From Thioclava electrotropha (GTDB taxonomy: Bacteria > Pseudomonadota > Alphaproteobacteria > Rhodobacterales > Rhodobacteraceae): a DNA stretch of 64,000 bases. The notes under the pieces were generated by a model that had not been told where the DNA came from, searched no databases, and saw only the letters and a program-made list of their open reading frames with translations. The stretch lies in assembly GCF_002085925.2 (NCBI RefSeq), contig NZ_CP053562.1:1344001-1408000 (forward strand), written 5' to 3'. A program made the translations under genes and the position numbers. Shown piece by piece: positions 1 to 6,908 of this stretch. Numbering within the stretch: the stretch's first letter is position 1; every line of letters starts with the position of its first letter.

Positions 1-124
1 CGGAAACACGGATTGGTTTGAGGTCCAGCATGCCGGCTTGTTGCGCATGGGCGCTGCTCAGCGGGGCTGCAAAGATCAGGCCGGCCACGACAAGGCGGGC
101 CGCTTTCACGGATAAAAACGTCAT
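1..124 (-). CDS. Secreted protein, N-terminal fragment (cut by window edge)
   Basis: Only the first 41 residues are visible; the gene runs off the left edge. It begins at an ATG at 122-124 and encodes a clear Sec signal peptide: basic start (MTFLSVKAAR), hydrophobic core (LVVAGLIFAAPL) and a probable cleavage after AHA, followed by QQAGM. It lies on the same strand as the polysaccharide operon at 378-4185, 253 bases downstream of it, so it may belong to the same export function. That is inference from position only. The mature part is too short to assign a family. Confidence 0.6.
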   Translation of the reverse strand, partial: MTFLSVKAARLVVAGLIFAAPLSSAHAQQAGMLDLKPIRVS

Positions 125-377
125 CGGAACTGTAATCCTGTCTGCTCACGTTGCGGTCTGACCCCTCCCGTCTGCGCGGAAGAGGGCCGATTGCGTCCTC
201 GTGCCAGCAGGATTGGTCGATCTCAGCCTACGGGTCAAGTTGGTAGGTGACGTGGCGGGAAGCAGGCGGATTTGTGGCGAAATGCAAAGAGGCTGCGCGA
301 GAGAAATTCCCGCGCAGCTTCAATGTCTTGTCTAGCAGTGGTGTTGTAGGCGAAAAATCGCCACTACCTATGGTGGC
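125..377. other. Intergenic region with a GC hairpin
   Basis: No convincing gene is seen. An 11-bp inverted repeat with one G-T pair lies at 289-299 and 311-321 (core GCTGCGCG / CGCGCAGC). A short GGCGA/TCGCC hairpin sits near 353-366, just after the end of the GH26-like gene. Neither is followed by a good T tract on either strand, so termination is possible but not shown. The leader and promoter of the secreted-protein gene at 1-124 should also lie here. Confidence 0.4.
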
Positions 378-1289
378 TCAGGTCAGAACTTGGTTCTTGA
401 TTCGCCAATCCGGCGCGCCGAAGCCTTCGGGCCACGGGTAAACCTCGCGCTGGTTGAAGTAACTGACACCGACGAGGCTCGGATAGTCCGGCAATTCCTG
501 ACGCACCCGGTCGCGCCACATCGAGACATAGGACTGGTTGCCGACATAGCCGAGCTCGGCCACCGCAACCGGTTTGCCATAGGTGGCAGCCCGCGCGTAG
601 CGGGGCGCGAAGATGTCGTCGAAGGTCTGATCGCGGCCGAACTTGGCCTGGTCCCAAGCCTGCAGCCCGAAGACGGTGAGGCCCACGATGTCGGCGTAAT
701 CGTCACCCGGGTAATAGTCGCCCATGTTCTCGTCGCCCAGCGGCGACCACATCAGGTTGATCTTCGGCGCCCGGTCGCGGGCGACATCGGTCATCCGGCG
801 ATAGGCCGCGATGTAGTCGTCGGGGTTCCAGTCCGACCAGATGAACTGGCCGGATTTATCGTCCATCTCATGGGCGAAGCGCAGCGTGACCGGGCTTTGC
901 AGCGTCGCCAGCACATCGGCCACCGCGATCATGTTGGCGTCGTATTCGCCCCGCTCGATGCCGCGGCGCAGATATTGCGCGGTGTTGCGCTCCGAGCGCG
1001 ACCATGTCCACGGTTCCAGTGTCACCAGAAGCGCGCGGTTTCGTTCGAGCGCGTAGCTGTCGGCATCGTTCAGCGAGGGAAGGAAAACGTCCTCCCAGGG
1101 CAGGAACAGGTGCTCGATCACCACGCCTGAAAGATCCGCAAAGTCACCATCGGGATCATAGACCCCGAACGGCAAGGAGCCGGGCGGCACGCTGACATCC
1201 GCAGCGAACGCCGGCCGCGCCGATACTGTCAGTCCCAACGCCGCGGCTCCGGCCATCATCTCGCGACGGGTCATCAAATCATTAGCCAT
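378..1289 (-). CDS. GH26-like glycoside hydrolase, Tat-exported
   Basis: A 303-residue protein starting at the ATG at 1287-1289, preceded by a strong AGGAGGAG ribosome binding site. The N-terminus (TRREMMAGAAALGL) looks like a twin-arginine signal ending near AFAA at residue 30. The rest resembles the GH26 beta-mannanase/beta-glucanase clan: RFAHEM at 137-142 gives the likely acid/base Glu141, and VAELG at 243-247 gives the likely nucleophile Glu245. It follows the synthase gene after 32 bases. Such hydrolases beside processive glycosyltransferases usually trim or release the nascent polysaccharide in the periplasm; that role is inferred. The substrate cannot be read from sequence. Confidence 0.75.
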   Translation of the reverse strand: MANDLMTRREMMAGAAALGLTVSARPAFAADVSVPPGSLPFGVYDPDGDFADLSGVVIEHLFLPWEDVFLPSLNDADSYALERNRALLVTLEPWTWSRSERNTAQYLRRGIERGEYDANMIAVADVLATLQSPVTLRFAHEMDDKSGQFIWSDWNPDDYIAAYRRMTDVARDRAPKINLMWSPLGDENMGDYYPGDDYADIVGLTVFGLQAWDQAKFGRDQTFDDIFAPRYARAATYGKPVAVAELGYVGNQSYVSMWRDRVRQELPDYPSLVGVSYFNQREVYPWPEGFGAPDWRIKNQVLT

Positions 1290-1321
1290 GTCAGTCTCCT
1301 CCTTTTCAGTGCGCAGCCCCG

Positions 1322-3136
1322 TCACTTCCAGCTCGGTTTGACGTGGAACTTCGCTTGTCCCGGAGCGCCCATGCCAGCCCCCGAGACGATGTATTCGACC
1401 TTTGCGAGCTGAACCGATTTCAGCCCGATCATGAGCGCGTAGACGCTTTCGCCGCCGCGGAGCCAAAGGGCTCCGAAACTGAGCGAGACGATGACGCTCA
1501 GCGTGCCCATCTGAACCGCCATGTCGCGCGGCCAGCCGCGCCAATCGATCTGAACGCGGCGCGCGCGCGCGCCGAAGATCACACTCAGCAAGACGAAATA
1601 GAACGCGGCGTTGAACATGGAGAGGAGGTAAAACCCGCGCGCCTCGATGACGTTGTCCACCAGAAGAACCGGCAGCAAGGCCCCCAGGGCCAGTCCACCG
1701 TAAACGGCGATGATCCGCTCGGGTAGCATCGTCGAGGCCGCTTCGCCTTTCGGCGTGATCCGGAAATCGACGAACTTGCCCGACAGCCGGTCATAGACGG
1801 CCATCACGCATCCCCAGAGCACCCAAGGCCATTGCATCATCACGAAGAGTGCTTTCTCCCACGCGATGATCTTGGCGTCGTGCGGACGGAAGAACTGATC
1901 GCGCCGCAGCATGAAGGCGAATATCAGCGTCACCGTGCCTGCGGGCAGCACATGTCCGATAAAGGCGGGATAGGTCACGTCGGCAAAGCGCATGTCGAAG
2001 CTGATGGCGATGATCGGGGCGACATACATCATCGACATCGAGAGCGCGAAGAAGACATACCAGCTTTGGCAGAGTACGAAGAGGAACTTCAGCCGCCACG
2101 GCATCTTGCCGACATAGTCCGGCATGTAGCGCAGAAGGAGGCTCAGCAGCGAGCGCGACCACTGGAACTCCTGCGTGATCAGGTCGGTCACCGTGGCCGG
2201 ACCATCGCCGATCGCAATCGCGTCGATCGCGTGAACGCCGCGCCAGCCGGCCGCGTTCATCAGGAGCGTGGTCGAGTGATCTTCCGCGAGTTCGGGACCA
2301 AGACCGCCAGCTTCCTTCAGCGCGGAGGTGCGCACAGCGTAATGAGAGCCGATGCACATCGGCGCGAATACTGCAGTGTAGCCCGCTTGAAAAACTCCGT
2401 GGAAGGCCGCTTCGAAATAAAGCCGCGTGCGCGCGGCCCAGCTTTCCTTGGCATTGGACGCACAGATCGACGGCGCACTGACATAGCCCACCGCATCATC
2501 GGCGAAGGGGCGCAGCATCTCGCACAGATAGCCCGGTTGCGGGACGTGGTCGGCGTCGAGCTGGCTCACGATGTCATAGTCGCGATAGCCCCAGTGGTCG
2601 TAGAAATAGGCGAGGTTGCCTTCCTTGCAGCGCGTCCGGCGCGGCCATTCCTGCCGGTGGTAGTCCGCGATGCCGTGGCGGCTGGAGATCTTCACGCCGT
2701 GGATCTTGCACCATGCGCGTGTCTCGGGCGAGGGCGCCTCGTCGGCGAGCCACGTGTCATGCGGATAGTCCTGCGCGAGCATCGCCTCCAATGTCCGACG
2801 AACGACCGAAAAGGGTTCGGATGGAGTTTTCGTCGTGATCATCGCGACGCGCCACCGACCCGGCTCCGGAAGGGGCGAGGAGGGGCGGACCGCCTGCAGG
2901 AAGATCACGAAGAAGTAGATCTGCATTGCCAGAAGCCAGATCAGCACACCCGTGAGTATCAAATAGGGAACCGTCGCAAGGATATGCGACGGTGTCAGCC
3001 ACCAGCTCCAGAAATAGACCGTCGCGAGCATCCATAGCGCAAACAGCACCCGATAGCGCAATGCCTGCCTCGGTGTGAGGATGGGCGCGAGGTGTCCGGC
3101 CTCGATCGCAGCGCGTATGTCGGGACGCTGGATCAT
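1322..3136 (-). CDS. Cellulose-synthase-like processive GT2 glycosyltransferase
   Basis: A 604-residue inner-membrane synthase. Two N-terminal membrane segments (about 30-47 and 50-81) precede a GT2 catalytic domain, and several more segments follow from about 350. Candidate catalytic features are Asp132 (ADE), DADH at 194-197 and Asp286 (AED). The gating-loop motif FxVTxKG of BcsA-type synthases is present as FRITPKG at 458-464. The acceptor-site motif normally written QxxRW is QEFQW at 322-326, with Gln replacing Arg. No C-terminal PilZ domain is apparent. Its start overlaps the upstream decarboxylase stop (ATGA). It probably polymerises and secretes a beta-linked glycan; the polymer is unknown, and mixed-linkage glucan synthase BgsA is one possible relative. 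Confidence 0.8.
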   Translation of the reverse strand: MIQRPDIRAAIEAGHLAPILTPRQALRYRVLFALWMLATVYFWSWWLTPSHILATVPYLILTGVLIWLLAMQIYFFVIFLQAVRPSSPLPEPGRWRVAMITTKTPSEPFSVVRRTLEAMLAQDYPHDTWLADEAPSPETRAWCKIHGVKISSRHGIADYHRQEWPRRTRCKEGNLAYFYDHWGYRDYDIVSQLDADHVPQPGYLCEMLRPFADDAVGYVSAPSICASNAKESWAARTRLYFEAAFHGVFQAGYTAVFAPMCIGSHYAVRTSALKEAGGLGPELAEDHSTTLLMNAAGWRGVHAIDAIAIGDGPATVTDLITQEFQWSRSLLSLLLRYMPDYVGKMPWRLKFLFVLCQSWYVFFALSMSMMYVAPIIAISFDMRFADVTYPAFIGHVLPAGTVTLIFAFMLRRDQFFRPHDAKIIAWEKALFVMMQWPWVLWGCVMAVYDRLSGKFVDFRITPKGEAASTMLPERIIAVYGGLALGALLPVLLVDNVIEARGFYLLSMFNAAFYFVLLSVIFGARARRVQIDWRGWPRDMAVQMGTLSVIVSLSFGALWLRGGESVYALMIGLKSVQLAKVEYIVSGAGMGAPGQAKFHVKPSWK

Positions 3137-4185
3137 TCGGCGGCCGTTGCGGTTATCGGGGCGGTTGCGGTTTCAACGCCCGCTATCTCTGCGCGGAAAT
3201 AGGCGATGGTCGGCACGAGACCGCTGCGCAGCGCGATCTCCGGACGCCAGCCCAGCCGGGTCTCGGCGCGGGTGATGTCGGGACAGCGCTGCATCGGATC
3301 GTCGAGCGGCAGATCCGAGACGACGAGCGGCGCGCGGCTTTCGCACATGTCGCGCACGATATGGGCCAGCTCGGCGACGGTATATTCGCCCGGATTGCCC
3401 AGATTCACCGGATCGTGCCCAACCGTCTCGCTTTCCATCAGCGCGACCAGCCCGCTGATCAGATCATCGACATAGCACAGCGAGCGCGTCTGCGTGCCAC
3501 CGCCGTAGAGTTGGAGCGGCGCGCCACGGATCGCCCGCGTGACGAAATTCGAGATCACGCGCCCATCCTCGGGGTCCATACGGGGCCCGTAGGTGTTGAA
3601 AATCCGCGCAATGCGCGTGTCGATGCCGCGAATGGCCTGAAGGTCGTGGAAAAGCGTCTCCGCCGCGCGCTTGCCCTCGTCGTAGCAGGCGCGGGGGCCG
3701 GTGGTATTCACCCGGCCACGATAGTCTTCGCGCTGGGGCGAGATGTCCGGGTCGCCATAGACCTCGGAGGTCGAGGCTTGCAGGATACGTGCGCCGGTCC
3801 GCTCGGCCAGGCTGAGAAGGTTCATCGACCCCGCGACGCAGGTCTGGAACGTGTGCAGCGGATCCAGCTGATATTTCGGCGGCGAGGCCGCGCAGGCGAG
3901 ATTGTAGATCCGGTCGAGCTCGCCATACATCTGCAGCGGCGCGATGACGTCATGCCTGAGGAAGGTGAAATCGGGATGTTCCATGAGATGGGCGATGTTC
4001 TTTGTCCGCCCGGTCAGCAGGTTGTCGATGCAGATCACCGAGTGACCGGCCTCGATCAGCCGGTCGCACAGATGCGACCCCAGAAACCCGGCCCCTCCGG
4101 CAACCAGGCAACGTAGCTGCCCCCTATGCCGGCGCGGCGGCGCCCAAGAGATATCTTGCGTCTCGAAACGTGGCAGATGCGTCAT
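3133..4185 (-). CDS. UDP-glucuronate decarboxylase-like NAD-dependent epimerase
   Basis: A 350-residue extended short-chain dehydrogenase. The start chosen is the ATG at 4183-4185 behind a G-rich GGGAG site; an in-frame upstream extension looks non-coding. A Rossmann GGAGFLG lies at 30-36, with TSEVYGDP at 139-146 and the catalytic YxxxK at Tyr168/Lys172. The block around CYDEGKRAAETL is typical of UDP-xylose synthases (UXS), which convert UDP-glucuronate to UDP-xylose. As first gene of the operon it would supply a sugar nucleotide to the following synthase. A close UDP-sugar epimerase with another product cannot be excluded. Confidence 0.8.
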   Translation of the reverse strand: MTHLPRFETQDISWAPPRRHRGQLRCLVAGGAGFLGSHLCDRLIEAGHSVICIDNLLTGRTKNIAHLMEHPDFTFLRHDVIAPLQMYGELDRIYNLACAASPPKYQLDPLHTFQTCVAGSMNLLSLAERTGARILQASTSEVYGDPDISPQREDYRGRVNTTGPRACYDEGKRAAETLFHDLQAIRGIDTRIARIFNTYGPRMDPEDGRVISNFVTRAIRGAPLQLYGGGTQTRSLCYVDDLISGLVALMESETVGHDPVNLGNPGEYTVAELAHIVRDMCESRAPLVVSDLPLDDPMQRCPDITRAETRLGWRPEIALRSGLVPTIAYFRAEIAGVETATAPITATAAE

Positions 4186-4501
4186 GTTCTCCCCCCCACA
4201 GAAGAACGGCAACGACTGCCCAGTCCGGTTTGAGGTCAACTTAATCGCTCTGGGCCGGACCAGGCCCGTCGATCCCGATTACAGATATTTCAAAAGGGTA
4301 GGGGGCGATTTTCGGGCCGATCAAGCGAAAGCAAAGCTTTTCGACCGAAATTCGGAAGGCCGAAAAAAATCGACCTTCCGATAGATGAAGTTTGCACGCT
4401 AAGGTTGAGTGCGGCGCTGCCGGTTCGACTTCTCGTCTTCGCGCCTATCCCTTGATTCGACTTGGACAATCGAGCCGAGAGAAGGGCAAAAGCGCCTTTT
4501 C
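4186..4501. other. Intergenic region between the polysaccharide operon and the truncated LuxR gene
   Basis: This holds the promoter region of the minus-strand polysaccharide operon and the 3' flank of the minus-strand AHL-binding gene. No gene is supported. A long imperfect inverted repeat lies at 4352-4381 and is listed separately. The stretch around 4284-4380 is clearly more AT-rich than its surroundings, as expected of a regulatory region. Confidence 0.5.
4352..4381. repeat. Inverted repeat upstream of the polysaccharide operon
   Basis: Arms TCGGAAGG (4352-4359) and CCTTCCGA (4374-4381) are perfectly complementary, and the inner bases continue the pairing with one mismatch around an A/T-only loop. 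It sits about 170 bases upstream of the decarboxylase start and about 120 bases past the end of the AHL-binding gene. It could be a regulator-binding palindrome or a weak terminator of the latter gene. No T tract follows on the minus strand, which argues against a simple terminator. Confidence 0.5.
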
Positions 4502-4933
4502 TCAAAGGTCGGAAAGGCCCGCCGTCAGGTTGTGCAGGCGCCGGGTCTTCTCAAGCAGGTCTTGCGCTTCGTCCTCGGAGAAGGGGGCGCTGGATCGGGT
4601 GAACCCCGAAATCGAGCGCGAGCCGTTCTCCAGCACTGCGCAGGTCAGGCCATTATAAAGTCCGTGGGATTTCGCACCTTTCAGAACCCCCTTGGGGTCG
4701 TCAAGATCGTCCCACCGCACGATACCCACATGCTGCAAGCCCCACAGGACGACAGGGTCGTCCATCATCATGCCCTTTTCGCTATATTCGTCGATCCATG
4801 GCTCGGGATATGTGCGATAAAGGATGTTCGGGCGGGTGAAGCGGATATGCAGGGCAAATGCGAAACCGGTGTCGCAGGTTTGCCCGAGGTCCTCTAGCAG
4901 GCTGGCGATTTCCTTGCGGTTTGCTGTTTCCAT
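4502..4933 (-). CDS. AHL-binding-domain protein lacking a DNA-binding domain (LuxR-like)
   Basis: A 143-residue protein; the ATG at 4931-4933 is preferred over a GTG one codon upstream. It is an autoinducer-binding domain with the diagnostic ligand-pocket pattern: YPEPW with the Trp, Tyr four residues later, then DDPVV and WDDL. The family order W-Y-D-P-W is conserved. It ends shortly after this domain, with no helix-turn-helix, whereas full LuxR proteins have about 235-250 residues. It is transcribed divergently from the neighbouring luxR gene. It may titrate signal or form inactive heterodimers, as truncated TraR-like proteins such as TrlR do. That role is inference. Confidence 0.8.
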   Translation of the reverse strand: METANRKEIASLLEDLGQTCDTGFAFALHIRFTRPNILYRTYPEPWIDEYSEKGMMMDDPVVLWGLQHVGIVRWDDLDDPKGVLKGAKSHGLYNGLTCAVLENGSRSISGFTRSSAPFSEDEAQDLLEKTRRLHNLTAGLSDL

Positions 4934-5032
4934 CACGGGAATTCGTCTTTAGGTTGTTGGTACAAGGCTGCAGCGACGCGTGCGACGGTAGGCTGCGACC
5001 GCAGTGAGTGCAAGTGAATTGACCATCAGAAT

Positions 5033-5635
5033 ATGGAACTGAGGGATTGCGAAAAGCGATTGAATGAAATCGCCCCGGCCGGGTTTTACCTCGCGCTCAG
5101 GGTTGGATATGCATTTCCCGAAGCCGAACTCAACCGTCTGAACAGCGACTGGGTCGACATGTACACCCAGCACGGTCTGGTCGTGCAGGACCCTTCGATG
5201 CACTGGGTCTACCACAATGTCGGGTATGTGCGCTGGGTCGACCTGGAGGACGATCCCCGAGACGTCGTCGGCATGGCCCGCCGGATGGGGCTGACCTACG
5301 CCGCCACAATCTCTTACAACACGCCAAGCGATGCCGGGCGACGCAGCCACGCGGTCCTGTTCCGGTCGGATCGCGATTTCACCGATGCCGAGCTTCATGA
5401 AGCTTTCGATATGCTCAAGGCCTTGCATGTCGACGCCTCGCAACGCTCGCTCACGGATGCCGAAATCGAGGCGATCCGCTTCCGCGCCGACGGGCTCTTG
5501 ATCAAACAGATCGCCGCGGAACTCGCAATTTCCGAAAGCGGCGTGAAAGCGCGGCTGTCTTCTGCGAGCCGAAAACTGGGGGCGCGAAATGCGATTGAAA
5601 TGCTCGCAATCGCGACTTCAAGGCGACTGATCTAG
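5033..5635 (+). CDS. LuxR-family quorum-sensing transcriptional regulator
   Basis: A 200-residue protein. The autoinducer-binding domain has Trp40, Tyr44, Asp53, Pro54 and Trp68 in the usual spacing. The GerE-type helix-turn-helix occupies about 138-195 (LTDAEIEAIRF; ISESGVKARLSSASRKLGA). It is about 40 residues shorter than typical LuxR proteins, with the shortening at the N-terminus. An in-frame stop lies 18 bases upstream of the ATG, so no longer start is available. No clear Shine-Dalgarno precedes the ATG. The synthase gene follows 73 bases downstream and is its likely partner and target. Confidence 0.9.
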   Translation: MELRDCEKRLNEIAPAGFYLALRVGYAFPEAELNRLNSDWVDMYTQHGLVVQDPSMHWVYHNVGYVRWVDLEDDPRDVVGMARRMGLTYAATISYNTPSDAGRRSHAVLFRSDRDFTDAELHEAFDMLKALHVDASQRSLTDAEIEAIRFRADGLLIKQIAAELAISESGVKARLSSASRKLGARNAIEMLAIATSRRLI

Positions 5636-5649
5636 GTTTATACAACCTA
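5633..5649. promoter_or_regulatory. Candidate lux box upstream of the AHL synthase
   Basis: A perfect inverted repeat with arms TAGGTT (5633-5638) and AACCTA (5644-5649) around a 5-base spacer. It overlaps the stop codon of luxR and lies 60 bases before the luxI start. Size and position fit a LuxR operator. A TAGGTT half site recurs at 4950-4955 just upstream of the divergent AHL-binding gene. Binding is inferred. Confidence 0.5.
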
Positions 5650-5708
5650 AAAGAGTGAATTTTTCACAAATTCGTGGTTTCGATGGAGCTATCCAGAAGG
5701 AGGCTCCA

Positions 5709-6374
5709 ATGCAAAACTGCACTTTCGAATTCTCGCAACTTCACCGCTTCGGCACCGCTTTTTACGACTTCCTGCGCCTGCGCAAGGAGGTCTTCGTCGA
5801 CACGCTCGGTTGGGACGTGCCGCATAATGACGAAGTAGAAATGGATCAATACGATACGCCTCTGGCGCATTACTCGCTCGTGCTGAAGGACGGGCAGGTG
5901 GTGGGCGGGGCAAGGGTCATGTCGACCGCGGCGATCTGGGGCGGCAACACCTACATGCTGCGCGACGCGCATCTGGGGAAGTTGCCCCATATCCCGCCGG
6001 AAATCCTGCCGACCGAAATCGCGAGCGAGAGGGTCTGGGAATGCACGCGGCTGGTGATTTCCGACGCGCTGACTACGCAGGCGGAACGCTCGACCTGTCT
6101 GCGGCTCATCGTCGACGGGCTGGTGGAGCGCGCCGGGGAACGCGGCGCGGACGAGTTGATCTGCCTCTCCTCGCTCGCCCTGATGCGCGCGCTGCGCCAA
6201 CTTGGCTACGATGTGAGCCGGATGGGCCCGACCTACCGCAACGACGAGGATGGGCGCCAATACGCGGCGCTGCGGATGCCTGCGGAATATTCCACGCAGC
6301 GGCGTCGTGAAATGGCCGAAGCCTGTGTGATCGCAGCTCAGTCGGCCCCGCGCCAGTTGCATACTGCCGCCTGA
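5709..6374 (+). CDS. Acyl-homoserine-lactone synthase (LuxI family)
   Basis: A 221-residue LuxI-type synthase, which makes N-acyl-homoserine lactones from S-adenosylmethionine and an acyl carrier. The ATG at 5709 follows AAGGAGG at a spacing of 5, which rules out the longer in-frame start at 5655. Family invariants visible are Arg25, Phe29, Trp35, Asp46, Asp49 and Arg69, plus the later WECTRLVI block with Glu111 and Arg114. It forms a regulator-synthase pair with the upstream luxR. The acyl chain made cannot be predicted from sequence. Confidence 0.93.
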   Translation: MQNCTFEFSQLHRFGTAFYDFLRLRKEVFVDTLGWDVPHNDEVEMDQYDTPLAHYSLVLKDGQVVGGARVMSTAAIWGGNTYMLRDAHLGKLPHIPPEILPTEIASERVWECTRLVISDALTTQAERSTCLRLIVDGLVERAGERGADELICLSSLALMRALRQLGYDVSRMGPTYRNDEDGRQYAALRMPAEYSTQRRREMAEACVIAAQSAPRQLHTAA

Positions 6375-6419
6375 TCTAGGGCAGCCTGTTCCGGGGCCGC
6401 CTGATCCGGGCTCCGATAG

Positions 6420-6460
6420 AAAAAGGGCGCGCCCATCGTCCGGGCGCGCCCTTAGCTTTT
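6420..6460. terminator. Bidirectional intrinsic terminator
   Basis: A perfect 12-bp stem (6423-6434 with 6442-6453; GGGCGCGCCC core) with a 7-base loop. It is flanked by A5 on the left and a T-rich run (TTAGCTTTT) on the right, so it can end both the luxI transcript (plus) and the UspA transcript (minus). Confidence 0.85.
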
Positions 6461-6476
6461 GGCGTCGGTCGCGCGC

Positions 6477-6908
6477 TCAGCGCACGACGAAGACGCAGCA
6501 ATTCGAGTGCCGCACGACCCGCGCGGCGTTCGGCCCGAGCAGGTAATCGCTGAGATCGGGACGGTGCGCCCCGAGCACGATCATGTCCGCGCCGTCCTTT
6601 TCGGCCAGCGACAGGATCTCGTGATAGGCGGTGCCGACGCCCACGATGTGGCGCACCTTCGCGTTCACCTCGGGGCCGACCACCTCGGCGACGAAGTCAT
6701 GCAGCAGCTCGCGCGCATGCTCCTTCGCTTTCGCGGTGTGATCGTCCGAGAAGAAGGCCCCGACCACCGCCGAGCCGTAATCGGGCACCACGGTGATCAC
6801 GTCGAGCTGTGCGCCTTCCATCTTGGCCAGCCGCGCCGCCCATTCGAGCACTTTGCGCTCGGTCTTGGGGCGGTTCATGTCGATCGCGCAGAGAATGGTA
6901 TTGGTCAT
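6477..6908 (-). CDS. Universal stress protein family, TRAP-linked
   Basis: A 143-residue UspA-fold protein beginning TNTILCAIDMNRP. The C-terminal nucleotide-binding region (VLGAHRPDLSDYLLGPNAARV) resembles the Gx2Gx9G(S/T) ATP loop, but Asn replaces the usual Ser/Thr. Its ATG overlaps the stop codon of the TRAP permease (ATGA at 6905-6908), so the two are translationally coupled. A UspA protein coupled to a TRAP transporter recalls TeaD, which regulates the ectoine transporter TeaABC of Halomonas by binding ATP. A regulatory role on this transporter is therefore likely but inferred. Confidence 0.85.
   Translation of the reverse strand: MTNTILCAIDMNRPKTERKVLEWAARLAKMEGAQLDVITVVPDYGSAVVGAFFSDDHTAKAKEHARELLHDFVAEVVGPEVNAKVRHIVGVGTAYHEILSLAEKDGADMIVLGAHRPDLSDYLLGPNAARVVRHSNCCVFVVR

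Noticed and set aside
1832..3037. Long plus-strand ORF of 401 codons opposite the GT2 gene
   Set aside because: It mirrors the GT2 gene in an antisense frame and translates to an Arg/His/Asp-rich sequence without domains, as usual for GC-rich codon bias.
4502..4933. Frameshifted full-length LuxR gene in place of a true short protein
   Set aside because: The sequence beyond its stop (4186-4501) was read for helix-turn-helix remnants in all minus frames and none was recognised, so a simple frameshift is not supported.
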